A stretch of DNA of 40,564 bases from Segetibacter sp. (GCA_028288485.1 JAQBNO010000112.1:1-40564); one strand, 5' to 3'. Shown: positions 25,738 through 34,274, counted from the first letter of the stretch. Notes: generated by a model not told the origin, from the sequence alone. Translations and numbers: made by a program.

Positions 25738-26886
25738 ATGCCCGTAACCCCACCAACATTACCAAACGTAAACAAAATTGCCATTTTAAGGGCAAATGCA
25801 CTCGGCGACTTTATCGTAACCTTACCTGCCCTGAAAGCTATCCGTTCCACCTATCCAAATGCTGAAATTGTGCTGCTGGGAAAGCAATGGCATAAAGAAT
25901 TTTTAGTCGGTGGGCGTAGTCCTGTTGATCGCGTGATCGTTGTTCCCCTAAAAAAAGGAATTCGCACCGAAACAGGTAAGGTTGAAGACCAGCCGGCTTT
26001 AGAAGATTTCTATAAACAGATGAGGCAAGAGCAATTTGATATTGTTCTCAATATGCAGGGAAACGGCACTTCAGCAAATCCTTTTATAAAACAGCTCGGA
26101 GCAAGAATAACTGCAGGATTAACCTCTAAAAACGCCGAGAAACTTGATCTTAACCTCGATTATTATTATTACCAAAGTGAAACAATCCGGTATATAGAAG
26201 TTGCCGGCCTTATTGGGGCAACTACAACAGATCTTGAGCCCGAAATACAGGTTCTGCAAGAGGATGAAGAAGCGGTAATCGGGTTTATATCGGGATTGAG
26301 AAACAAAAAATACGTCGTACTGCATCCCGTAGCGATGGATATGCGCCGAATGTGGCCGATAGAAAATTATGCAAAACTTGCAGATGAACTAAGGCGAAAA
26401 AATGTTGAAGTTGTTTTCACAGGTTCTGCAGAAGACAGGCAGGCAATTGATGATATTATTGCTGACATGAATGGAGTGGCTACTAATGCCTGCGGTAATT
26501 TCACTTTAGGAGAATTGTCGGTCGTTCTGTCAAAGGCTTCTTTAATGATCGGTGCCGATACCGGCCCACTTCATTTGGCAAGAGCCGTTCACACACCTAC
26601 CATCGGCTTTTATTGGGCTCCTAACCTCATAAACTGGGGTCCGGTAACACGAAAAATACATCGTCCGTTGGTTTCCTGGAAAATGGAGTGCCCTTTGTGT
26701 GGCGTTGTTCCAAATGATCCTTACCCGTTTGAGCCTCATACTGATAGTTGCAGTCACCTGGTTTCTTTTGTAAGAGATATAACCATGGAACAGGTTATAG
26801 CAGCTGCTGAAATTCTATTGGGCGAAAATGGAGGCACTGGCAACAAGTCGTACGAAGAATATGAACTAAAAGGTGTGAATAACTAA
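25738..26886 (+). CDS. Glycosyltransferase family 9, paralogue of the gene at 22570
   Basis: Heptosyltransferase-like GT-B enzyme, 382 residues, clearly homologous to the minus-strand GT9: NKIAILRANALGDFIVTLPA, IVLLGKQWHKEF and PVDRVIVVPL align almost word for word, as do GADTGPLHLARAVHTPTIGF and SWKMECPLC. A C-x2-C (Cys318, Cys321) and C-x-H (Cys338, His340) in the tail may bind zinc. By family it adds a heptose-type residue to a core glycan. It heads a six-gene plus-strand cluster to 33466. The region GKVEDQPALEDFYKQMR differs most between the two paralogues and may set acceptor choice. Confidence 0.9.
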   Translation: MPVTPPTLPNVNKIAILRANALGDFIVTLPALKAIRSTYPNAEIVLLGKQWHKEFLVGGRSPVDRVIVVPLKKGIRTETGKVEDQPALEDFYKQMRQEQFDIVLNMQGNGTSANPFIKQLGARITAGLTSKNAEKLDLNLDYYYYQSETIRYIEVAGLIGATTTDLEPEIQVLQEDEEAVIGFISGLRNKKYVVLHPVAMDMRRMWPIENYAKLADELRRKNVEVVFTGSAEDRQAIDDIIADMNGVATNACGNFTLGELSVVLSKASLMIGADTGPLHLARAVHTPTIGFYWAPNLINWGPVTRKIHRPLVSWKMECPLCGVVPNDPYPFEPHTDSCSHLVSFVRDITMEQVIAAAEILLGENGGTGNKSYEEYELKGVNN

Positions 26887-27049
26887 TAATAAGTTTTGAA
26901 CGTAAAGCTGCAGCCAAATCTTAGCATTGCAGATGAACGGGCTGCGCTGCCGCGATGTTGAATAGTAGTTCTTCGCTGGCAACCGAACAAAATAAAACCC
27001 GGTGCAAATAATATTGTATAAGTAGTTTAAAACAACAAAAAGGAATTAG

Positions 27050-28039
27050 ATGAGCAAACCTTTACGAGTATTAACCTGGCACATTCACGGTAGTTACCTG
27101 TATTATCTAACGCAGGCGCCATGCACATTCTACCTTCCTAAAAAGAATAGTGCAGAAGAAGGATATGGTGGAAGAACACCAAGCTTTCCATGGGGAAATA
27201 ACGTAATTGATGTGCCTGCAGATGAGGTGAAAAACATTGAGTTTGATTGCGTACTATTTCAGTCAAAGAAAAATTACCTTGATGATCAATACAGCATCTT
27301 ATCTGAAGAACAAAGAGCGCTTCCAAAGATATACCTCGAACACGACCCGCCGAGGGAAGTTCCGACCGACACAAAACATGTAGTCGATGACCCCGAAACG
27401 TTGCTGGTTCACGTAACGCATTTCAATAACCTGATGTGGGATAATAACCGTACTCCCTCAAAAGTAATTGACCATGGAGTAATGGTTGATAAAAGTGTTC
27501 AATATACCGGCGAACTAAACAAAGGGATCGTAGTCATTAACGGGATTGTAAAGCGCGGAAGAAGATTAGGCTACGATGTATTTAATAAAGTTCGGGAGAA
27601 AATTCCGCTGGATATCGTAGGGATGTTTTCAGAAGATGCGGGTGGCCTTGGAGAAATTAATAACAGGCAACTTTCTGCTTTTACTGCTAAATACCGCTTC
27701 TTTTTTAACCCCATTAGGTATACCAGCCTCGGACTGTCTGTTTGTGAAGCAATGATGACCGGAATACCTGTGGTAGGACTGGCAACTACGGAAATGGCGG
27801 TTACCATCAGGAACGATGAAACAGGATATGTACACACTGATGTTGACTTTTTAATTGAGAAGATGCAAATGCTTTTGGACAACCCTCAAAAGGCAATGGA
27901 ACTGGGAAAAGGCGCACAGGAATATGCAAACCAAAGATTTAACATAGAAAGGTTCAAACAAGACTGGATCGATACTTTTCATTCGGTGGTGAACAAATTC
28001 ACATCCTCTACCATTCAAAATATTTCAGTTACGGCTTAA
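27050..28039 (+). CDS. GT-B fold glycosyltransferase (GT4/GT1-like)
   Basis: A 329-residue cytosolic glycosyltransferase. The N-terminal half (LRVLTWHIHGSYLYYLTQ, IYLEHDPPREVPTDTKH) is unusual for GT4. The C-terminal half has the donor-site pattern RYTSLGLSVCEAMMTGIPVVG, with the typical glutamate of the E-x7-E region, then TTEMAVTIRNDETGYV. Donor and acceptor are unknown. A good AAGGA lies six bases before the ATG. It is 163 bases downstream of the GT9 gene and 55 bases upstream of the SDR gene. Confidence 0.82.
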   Translation: MSKPLRVLTWHIHGSYLYYLTQAPCTFYLPKKNSAEEGYGGRTPSFPWGNNVIDVPADEVKNIEFDCVLFQSKKNYLDDQYSILSEEQRALPKIYLEHDPPREVPTDTKHVVDDPETLLVHVTHFNNLMWDNNRTPSKVIDHGVMVDKSVQYTGELNKGIVVINGIVKRGRRLGYDVFNKVREKIPLDIVGMFSEDAGGLGEINNRQLSAFTAKYRFFFNPIRYTSLGLSVCEAMMTGIPVVGLATTEMAVTIRNDETGYVHTDVDFLIEKMQMLLDNPQKAMELGKGAQEYANQRFNIERFKQDWIDTFHSVVNKFTSSTIQNISVTA

Positions 28040-28094
28040 ACATAAAAACGCGGTTTAATTATTTTAATAAACAAAACAAACACTTAAGAGAACT

Positions 28095-28820
28095 ATGAAC
28101 ACGGTAAATGGAAAAGTAATAGTGGTAACCGGGGGCGGACAAGGATTGGGAGCGGCAATTTGCAGGTCACTTGCTGAAGATGGCGCAACAGTTATCCCGG
28201 TCGATATTAAACAGGAAAACCTGGCGAAAATAACCGAAGAGATCAAAGGTTCGGGCGGACAGGCGGAAGGTTTTACAATGAACGTTGCAGATGTAAGTAA
28301 CGTAGAACAGGTGATCAACCAGATCATTGAAAAATATGGCAAAATAGATGCAGTAGTAAATAACGCAGGCATCGACTATACACTGGCGGTAGATGAAATA
28401 AGCAACGACCAGTTTAGCCAGGTGATCAACGTAAACTTAGTTGGACCGTTCAATCTTTCCAAAGCCGTTTACCAACACTTTAAGCAAAACGGAAGTGGGC
28501 ATATTGTAAACATTGCATCAACTGCGTCTAAGAGAGCATGGCCGAATGCGTCGGCTTACCACGCAAGTAAATGGGGTTTGTTGGGTCTTAGTCATGCATT
28601 GCACTCCGAATTCAGGAAAGACAAAATTAAAGTTACAGCTGTAGTTGCGGGAGGCATGCAAACACCATTCATCCTCGAACGTTTCCCTGATACACCGTTA
28701 ACTGTATTGCAGGATCCTAAGAATGTAGCAGACACCGTGAAATTTGTTCTATGCATGCCAGCCGATTCAGTTATCCCGGAAGTGATGGTGGTACCGATGA
28801 CAGAAACTTCATGGCCGTAA
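28095..28820 (+). CDS. Short-chain dehydrogenase/reductase (classical SDR)
   Basis: NAD(P)-dependent oxidoreductase of 241 residues. Cofactor motif TGGGQGLGAAICRSLAE (about 12-28), NNAGIDYT, the catalytic Ser in NIASTASKRAWP and the YHASK pair (Tyr and Lys), all in the classical order. Substrate cannot be told from sequence. Its position between a glycosyltransferase and the HldE-like gene suggests that it reduces or oxidises a sugar or sugar-lipid intermediate. It is not the extended SDR type of HldD, the ADP-heptose epimerase. A short inverted repeat (TGCCGGT / ACCGGCA at 28847-28868) follows in the gap to hldE. Confidence 0.9.
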   Translation: MNTVNGKVIVVTGGGQGLGAAICRSLAEDGATVIPVDIKQENLAKITEEIKGSGGQAEGFTMNVADVSNVEQVINQIIEKYGKIDAVVNNAGIDYTLAVDEISNDQFSQVINVNLVGPFNLSKAVYQHFKQNGSGHIVNIASTASKRAWPNASAYHASKWGLLGLSHALHSEFRKDKIKVTAVVAGGMQTPFILERFPDTPLTVLQDPKNVADTVKFVLCMPADSVIPEVMVVPMTETSWP

Positions 28821-28846
28821 CGGAAAACCAGTTACCGGTTACAGGC

Positions 28847-28868
28847 TGCCGGTTGGTAAAGACCGGCA
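28847..28868. repeat. Short inverted repeat between SDR and hldE
   Basis: TGCCGGT and ACCGGCA pair across an eight-base loop, with CCAGT/ACTGG able to extend the stem outward. No T-run follows. Similar GTTACC/CCGGTT words occur at 19139-19180. Confidence 0.45.
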
Positions 28869-28892
28869 ACTGGTAACATTAAAACGCAGCGT

Positions 28893-30404
28893 ATGAAAGA
28901 AAAACTTAGCGACGTAATAGACAGGTTCAGGAAGCTGAAAGTGCTTGTTATTGGTGATGCCATTTTAGATACGTATGTAAAAGGGGCACCTGACAGGGTA
29001 AGCAGGGAAGCACCGGTCATTGTATTTAACGTAGATGAACAGGAACACCAGTGCGGTGGCGCTGCAAATACAGCTATCAATGTTGCTGCCCTTGGTGCCG
29101 AAACTTATTTCTTAACCGTGCTTGGAAAAGATTCAAGTTCCCGCGAATTAATTGATGTTTTAAAGAAACATAAAGTTGAAACAGATTACATCTTGCGCGA
29201 CAAATCAAGGGTTACCATTTCCAAGAAGCGAATAACCGCTTCATCTCACATGCTGATGAGAATCGATGAAGGCACTACTACATCAATAAGCGAAGCGTGT
29301 GAAAAGGAAATGCTGCAAAAAATAGCGGAGCTATATCCTGTAGTCGATGCTATCATTCTTTCAGATTATGGTTTTGGTTTGTTTACGCCCGCATTAATTA
29401 ACGGCATTAAAGAACTCACCGTGTACCGGCATAAACCCATTGTTGCCGACGGAAGAGATGTAAGCAAATTCAAATCTTTGAAGCCGGATGCAGTAAAACC
29501 TAATTACGAGGAAACTATAAAATTGCTGCATATTGACAAATGTCTCCACAACCGGGCTGACCAGGTTTTACAGTACACCAAAAAACTGCACGAAATAACA
29601 GGCGCACATAAAGTTGCGGTAACGCTGGATGTTGATGGCGTTCTTTTCCTCGAAAAAGGAAAAGAGCCTTTCAGGATAGTTGCAGTACCGCAGGATAATA
29701 AGAGGGCGATAGGCGCCGGCGACACTTTTATAAGTGCCATGGCGCTTGCACTTGCGTCAAAAGTTAAAGGAGATGTGGCTGCCCAGATTGCTGCGGCGGC
29801 GGCAGCAGTTGTCGTTCAAAAAGATGGAACCGTGGGTTGTACTAACAATGAGTTGAAGGCTTATTTCACTGCTGTTCCCAAGTTCATTTCTATGACAGAG
29901 CAATTGACGGAAATAGTCAATGACCTTAAAAAGCAGGGCAAAAAAATTGTGTTCACCAACGGGTGTTTCGATATTATTCATAAAGGTCATATTGCTTTGC
30001 TCAACAAGGCGAGAGAAGCCGGCGACGTGCTGATAGTAGGGGTGAACAACGACAACAGCATTAGAAAATTGAAAGGCCCCGAAAGGCCGATCAATAATTT
30101 AGAAGATCGCATTACCGTTTTAGCAGGGCTGCAGAGCGTTGATTATTTAATCGCTTTTGAAGAAGAGAGCCCGGTTCACTTAATTAAAGAAGTTCATCCC
30201 CACGTGTTTGTAAAAGGCGGTAATTATTCTGAAACCTCGATTCCCGAAGCTCCTTTATTAAAGAAGTTAGGTTGCCAGGTTAAGATTGTTCCGTATTTGG
30301 AAGAACATTCCACTACCCAAATAATAAACAGGATTCGCGACATCAACCACGAGGTTGAAATTGATGTAACGGTTAATGGTTATGCAAAGGCGGGTCTTAA
30401 TTAG
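28893..30404 (+). CDS. hldE: Bifunctional heptose kinase/adenylyltransferase (HldE-like)
   Basis: Two-domain enzyme of 503 residues. Residues 15-325 are a PfkB-family sugar kinase: LVIGDAILDTYVKGAPDRVS at 18-37, CGGAANTAIN at 54-63, and the catalytic base in GAGDTF (274-279, Asp277). Residues 350-490 are a cytidylyltransferase-like domain: VFTNGCFDIIHKGH with the nucleotide-binding HKGH at 363-366. In E. coli HldE (477 residues) these domains phosphorylate D-glycero-beta-D-manno-heptose 7-phosphate at C1 and then, after the GmhB phosphatase, form ADP-heptose. The same roles are inferred here. It lies with heptosyltransferase-like GT9 genes, which supports a nucleotide-heptose role. GmhA, GmhB and HldD are not in view. 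Confidence 0.9.
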   Translation: MKEKLSDVIDRFRKLKVLVIGDAILDTYVKGAPDRVSREAPVIVFNVDEQEHQCGGAANTAINVAALGAETYFLTVLGKDSSSRELIDVLKKHKVETDYILRDKSRVTISKKRITASSHMLMRIDEGTTTSISEACEKEMLQKIAELYPVVDAIILSDYGFGLFTPALINGIKELTVYRHKPIVADGRDVSKFKSLKPDAVKPNYEETIKLLHIDKCLHNRADQVLQYTKKLHEITGAHKVAVTLDVDGVLFLEKGKEPFRIVAVPQDNKRAIGAGDTFISAMALALASKVKGDVAAQIAAAAAAVVVQKDGTVGCTNNELKAYFTAVPKFISMTEQLTEIVNDLKKQGKKIVFTNGCFDIIHKGHIALLNKAREAGDVLIVGVNNDNSIRKLKGPERPINNLEDRITVLAGLQSVDYLIAFEEESPVHLIKEVHPHVFVKGGNYSETSIPEAPLLKKLGCQVKIVPYLEEHSTTQIINRIRDINHEVEIDVTVNGYAKAGLN

Positions 30405-30408
30405 AATT

Positions 30409-30474
30409 CTTTTTTGGTACCAGGCTTTATATCGCTGCCGATACTTCCGTTGCGTCGCACACTTCTGCCGCAAC
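30409..30474 (+). repeat. Dispersed repeat unit after hldE
   Basis: TTTTTTGGTACCAGGC at the left end and core GTTGCGTCGCACACTTCTGC at 30449-30468, in the 198-base gap between hldE and the GT2 gene. Confidence 0.75.
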
Positions 30475-30558
30475 AAAAAATGGTTCTTTGGTTCACATTC
30501 TATTTAAAGCCCCTACAACAATTCCAGGGCATTAAACATCATTTGTAAATTTCTTAAG

Positions 30559-30601
30559 TCCCTTTAGGGATTTAGGGTAAAGCCCCTTTAGGGGTTGGGG
30601 T
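30559..30601. repeat. Tandem CCCTTTAGGG mini-hairpins before the GT2 start
   Basis: TCCCTTTAGGGA at 30559-30570 and CCCCTTTAGGGG at 30583-30594, followed by TTGGGGTT and directly by the ATG at 30603. A related CCCTTTAGGG is at 37569-37578. The hairpin would occlude the ribosome-binding region of the GT2 gene. Confidence 0.55.
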
Positions 30602-30602
30602 T

Positions 30603-31397
30603 ATGCATATACTTATACCTACTTATAAAAGATTAAAGGCTTTAGCGGTTACACTAACGAGCCTGTACTATCAAACCGAAATTCCGTTTCACATTGTTAT
30701 TTCCGACCAATCGCCAGACAATGCTTTAGAAGAGGACCAGACAATACAAACCATCAAAAGACTTTTACAAAACAAAGGTTGCACTGTTTCTATTCTAAAA
30801 AATCTTCCGGCAAGAGGCATGGCACAGCAACGGCAATTCCTGCTCGAACAGTCAACTTCTACATACAGCCTTTTTATAGATGACGACTTAATTCTCGACA
30901 GCTTCGTAGTAAGGAATATGAAACAAACGCTGGAAAAAGAATCAATGGGCTTTGTTGGTTGTGCAGTTATTGGTTTAAGTTATCAAAATGATGTTCGTCC
31001 GCACCAGCAGCAGATCGAATTATGGCAGGGCAATGTTACGCCTGAAACTATTATTCCTAAAAGCACCGAATGGGAAAGATATCGGCTGCATAACGCCGCA
31101 AACATTTACCATGTTGAGCAAAATTTCAAGGCAACACCCGATAATCCAATTTTGTACAAAGTAGCATGGATTGGTGGATGCGTGATGTACGACACCGAAA
31201 AACTGAAAGAAGTTGGCGGCTTTTCATTTTGGAAAGACTTACCCGAAAAACATTGCGGCGAAGATGTTTTAGCGCAATTAAGGGTAATGAAAAAATTTGG
31301 TGGCTGCGGCATTATTCCAAGCGGTGTTTATCACCAGGAACTGGAAACAACAGTTCCGGATAGAACAGTGAATGCACCGGAATATTTGGAAATATAA
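30603..31397 (+). CDS. Glycosyltransferase family 2
   Basis: GT-A fold glycosyltransferase of 264 residues. The nucleotide-binding start is MHILIPTYKRLKALAVTLTS. The metal-binding DxD equivalent is IDDDL (about residues 95-99) and the later GGCVMYDTEKLKEVGGF and CGEDVL (catalytic acidic pair) are typical for GT2. Substrates cannot be told. The start follows a GC-rich mini-hairpin pair without a normal leader. A 129-base gap with two stem-loops separates it from the next gene. Confidence 0.88.
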   Translation: MHILIPTYKRLKALAVTLTSLYYQTEIPFHIVISDQSPDNALEEDQTIQTIKRLLQNKGCTVSILKNLPARGMAQQRQFLLEQSTSTYSLFIDDDLILDSFVVRNMKQTLEKESMGFVGCAVIGLSYQNDVRPHQQQIELWQGNVTPETIIPKSTEWERYRLHNAANIYHVEQNFKATPDNPILYKVAWIGGCVMYDTEKLKEVGGFSFWKDLPEKHCGEDVLAQLRVMKKFGGCGIIPSGVYHQELETTVPDRTVNAPEYLEI

Positions 31398-31416
31398 GTG
31401 GATGTAAAGCTAATTA

Positions 31417-31475
31417 TTGGTCGCGCGACCAACTATGATAAAGGCGAATGGGGATTGTTGGTGAGGCAACCAACA
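31417..31475. repeat. Two stem-loops between the glycosyltransferase genes
   Basis: A perfect 16-bp palindrome, TTGGTCGCGCGACCAA (31417-31432), and a second stem TGTTGGT/ACCAACA with a six-base loop (31456-31475). No T-run, so they are not typical terminators; they could modulate readthrough or mRNA stability inside the operon. Confidence 0.6.
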
Positions 31476-31528
31476 GCAACCAACGAAATCAATTTAAGAA
31501 GCTCAACAATTAATAGGACAAGGATATG

Positions 31529-33466
31529 ATGAACCCAGTGGTTACCGTGATAATGCCAACTTTTAAACATGAACTGTTTATCAAAAGGGCAATTGCATCT
31601 TTACTCGCGCAGAGTTTAACTAATTGGGAATTGATTATTATAAATGATGCTTCTCCCGATGCAACCGCGCAAATGATACATGATTATTTGCAGGATGAAA
31701 GAATTCATTATTACACAAACGAGCACAATAAAGGCCTCGGAGCTTGCCTTAATTTTGGCATTTCGAAAGCAAAAGGTTCTTACATCGCCTATCTCCCTTC
31801 TGACGATGTTTATTATAAAGACCATTTGCAGTCGTTGTATAATGGGTTGCAGGAAAATCAAAAGGCAGTTTTGTCCTATTCATCCATCCGCCATTTTTAC
31901 AACAGGAAATCAGAAGGTATTATCGGCAATACCTGGCTGCAACTGGTGCAGGTAATGCATAAGAAAACCGAAGACCAATGGATGGAAAGGAATGAACTTG
32001 AAAGTGATGATTTAAACCGGCTATTTTGGAACAAACTGAAAGGTGAGCAAATAGGAACCGGGCAATTAACGTGTGAGTGGGTCGATCATCCGAACCAGCG
32101 TTACAAGATCATGCAGGAACCTGTTGGTGGTATTAACACTTTCAGGTCGTATTACAATGTTTCCCAGCCATTGATTTATCATACGACCAAAGGTAATTTC
32201 ATGAACGAGGTCATTCGTTATGCCTCATATCGTGAAAGACCTGCTACTCCGGCTGCGAACGATGCTCTAAAGATCCTGCTGGTAGGCGAACTTGCCTATA
32301 ATGCTGAAAGAGTGTTGGCTCTTGAAGAACAGGGTCACAAACTATATGGCTTATGGATGGAACAACCATATTGGTATAATTACGTAGGTCCCCTGCCCTT
32401 TGGTCATGTAGAAGACATTTCAAAAGATAACTGGCAGGAAGAAATAAAAAGAATTCAGCCGGACATAATTTATGCCTTGCTTAACTGGCAGGCTGTACCA
32501 ATAGCACACCAGGTGCTAAAAGCAAATACAGGAATCCCTTTTGTATGGCACTTTAAAGAAGGCCCATTCATTTGCATGGAAAAAGGAACGTGGAACGAAT
32601 TGATAGAACTATACAACAAGGCCGACGGCAGAATTTATACAAGCGATGAAATGAAATGGTGGCTCGACGAGTTTACCAGCAAGGAAAAGCATTCCCTGGA
32701 TTACGTATTGGATGGCGACCTCCCAAAAAAAGATTGGTTCAACCAGCCTCAGTCAAAACTTTTATCTGATAGTACTCCCGGCGAGTTTCATACGGTTGTT
32801 CCCGGCCGGCCTATAGGTTTACATCCTCACAATGTAGTTGAGCTGATGGAACAAAAAATTCACCTTCACTTTTATGGTGATTTTACCCAGGGCCAATGGT
32901 TGCAATGGATCGAAAAGACGCATAAAATGGCGCCAGGTTACCTTCATATTCATCCAAACGTTGACCAGGAAAACTGGGTAAAAGAATTTTCTCAGTACGA
33001 TGCAGGCTGGCTCCACTTCTTCAAAAGCGAAAACAACAGCGAGATCAGGAGATCGAATTGGGATGACTTAAACATACCTGCCCGGATGGCAACATTGGCG
33101 ATAGCAGGAATCCCAATGTTACAGGCAGATAATGAAGGACATATAGTTGCTACACAATCATTGGTAAAAAAACTTGGAATCGGGCTTCTTTTTCAGGATA
33201 TTGAAGAGTTGGGACAATTAATGAGAAACCGGCAATTAATGATGAATTTAAGAGAAAATGTTTGGAACAAAAGAGAATTGTTCCTGTTCGATCATCATGC
33301 TGGTTCCTTAGTCCAATTTTTTAGAAATGTAATTGCAAACCATAGGAATAAAGAAACAGCGCGACAGGACACGCTTGATAATTTGTATTCGGAAATAAAA
33401 GAAATACAGTCGAATAGCAGGGCAAAGCCAGACAAGACTTTCCATTCCCAGAAATTGCCATTGTAA
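31529..33466 (+). CDS. Two-domain glycosyltransferase: GT2 (GT-A) plus C-terminal GT-B-like domain
   Basis: A 645-residue fusion. Residues 1-235 are a GT2 domain (VVTVIMPTFKHELFIKRAIA, IIINDASPDAT, the SDDVYY motif in place of DxD). Residues 250-610 look like a second, GT-B-type transferase or CgeB-like domain (ALKILLVGELAYNAERVLAL, IPFVWHFKEGPFICMEKG, FKSENNSEIRRSNWDDLNIPARMATLAIAGIP), with a glycine/proline donor-loop pattern but no certain family. Both may act on the same glycan. An ATG one codon upstream (31526) is an alternative start; AAGGA lies six bases before the one given. It is the last gene of the plus-strand cluster. The second domain's identity is uncertain. Confidence 0.75.
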   Translation: MNPVVTVIMPTFKHELFIKRAIASLLAQSLTNWELIIINDASPDATAQMIHDYLQDERIHYYTNEHNKGLGACLNFGISKAKGSYIAYLPSDDVYYKDHLQSLYNGLQENQKAVLSYSSIRHFYNRKSEGIIGNTWLQLVQVMHKKTEDQWMERNELESDDLNRLFWNKLKGEQIGTGQLTCEWVDHPNQRYKIMQEPVGGINTFRSYYNVSQPLIYHTTKGNFMNEVIRYASYRERPATPAANDALKILLVGELAYNAERVLALEEQGHKLYGLWMEQPYWYNYVGPLPFGHVEDISKDNWQEEIKRIQPDIIYALLNWQAVPIAHQVLKANTGIPFVWHFKEGPFICMEKGTWNELIELYNKADGRIYTSDEMKWWLDEFTSKEKHSLDYVLDGDLPKKDWFNQPQSKLLSDSTPGEFHTVVPGRPIGLHPHNVVELMEQKIHLHFYGDFTQGQWLQWIEKTHKMAPGYLHIHPNVDQENWVKEFSQYDAGWLHFFKSENNSEIRRSNWDDLNIPARMATLAIAGIPMLQADNEGHIVATQSLVKKLGIGLLFQDIEELGQLMRNRQLMMNLRENVWNKRELFLFDHHAGSLVQFFRNVIANHRNKETARQDTLDNLYSEIKEIQSNSRAKPDKTFHSQKLPL

Positions 33467-33505
33467 CCGAATGACATGAACTTATGGAAATCCGTTATCA
33501 TTTTT

Positions 33506-33601
33506 AAATGTTCAACACACAATGCTCAATCTTGAATTAAGTTTCGCAAAGCACACTGCTTTGTTGACTATTGCAAATTAAGCATTGAAAATTGAACATT
33601 T
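33506..33601. repeat. Nested inverted repeat after the glycosyltransferase cluster
   Basis: Outer arms AAATGTTCAA..AATGCTCAAT (33506-33530) and the complementary ATTAAGCATT..TTGAACATTT (33577-33601) pair over about 20 of 25 bases. A perfect stem CAAAGCA/TGCTTTG with a three-base loop (33547-33563) is nested inside. The sequence lies 40 bases after the last glycosyltransferase gene and could end transcription or be a small mobile remnant. Confidence 0.7.
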
Positions 33602-33663
33602 ATTTTTCTTAGGCAGCCAGGATTGTAACAGATGACAGCAACTACCCCAAGGCTAAAAGATGC

Positions 33664-33966
33664 TTATCGTATTTGTCGTTGTTTCATTTTTACCGACTTG
33701 TCATAGTACTCCGGCTCTTTATTTCCCAGCCATTTAATAAACCTTCCTATGTCCTCGTATTCCTGCAATTTCTCTATCGTATTATAATTTCGCTTAAGTT
33801 CCAATTCGGTAAAAACAGCATGAATTTTATCATGACAAATTTTATGAAGGAGAACAGTAGGCGTGTTCTTTCCACCTTTACTAATCGGAAGCAAGTGATG
33901 TTTATTATATGGCTCGGCAAGCAATCGTCCGCATAATGGACAAACCTTCTGTAAAGTTTTTTCCAT
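33664..33966 (-). CDS. Small HNH-family protein
   Basis: A 100-residue protein with a zinc-knuckle pair C-x2-C at Cys9/Cys12, the HNH core KHHLLPISKGGK (His23, His24), and HKICHDKIH (Cys44, His45, His49). The common second C-x2-C pair is altered to H-x2-C, a substitution also found in small stand-alone HNH proteins of this kind. The C-terminal FIKWLGNKEPEYYD matches that group, whose function is not established; nuclease activity is inferred from the fold. It sits alone between the glycan cluster and the protease cassette, with no restriction or toxin genes beside it. Confidence 0.75.
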   Translation of the reverse strand: MEKTLQKVCPLCGRLLAEPYNKHHLLPISKGGKNTPTVLLHKICHDKIHAVFTELELKRNYNTIEKLQEYEDIGRFIKWLGNKEPEYYDKSVKMKQRQIR

Positions 33967-34274
33967 TCATCTTTTATTTCAATAACAATGCCTTTTATTT
34001 TTTCTACACGTACATAAGCCCGTTGTTAATTTTCTATAAGATTTTACTATAAATAGTATTTCAGCATTTTACTTAAATACGCGAACATGCCGCTTGAAAA
34101 ATCAAAAAGCACAAGTGAGTGACACAACCGGGGATGCACAAAGATCCAGGGATGATAACAACAAAAAAGAAAACTATCAACGAGCGGGTCAATTACCCTT
34201 GGCAGGTCGATACAATAAAAAAGTGGCCCATTTAAACGAGATTGTTTAAAAAGAACCACTTATAAAAATAAAAG
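33967..34274. other. Gap with a dispersed-repeat unit and a terminator
   Basis: The core GCACAAGTGAGTGACACAAC is at 34109-34128 (minus orientation), with its T-run end near 34160. A terminator for the small transthyretin-like gene lies at 34221-34261. No ORF beyond the HNH leader. Confidence 0.6.
34221..34261 (-). terminator. Terminator after the transthyretin-like gene
   Basis: AAGTGG pairs with CCACTT, with inner AAAC/GTTT pairing, 14 bases after the stop on the minus strand; the descending side reads into a run of T on that strand. Confidence 0.6.

Noticed and set aside
28095-28820. SDR as HldD (ADP-heptose epimerase)
   Set aside because: HldD is an extended SDR of about 310 residues; this one is a 241-residue classical SDR with a YHASK site.
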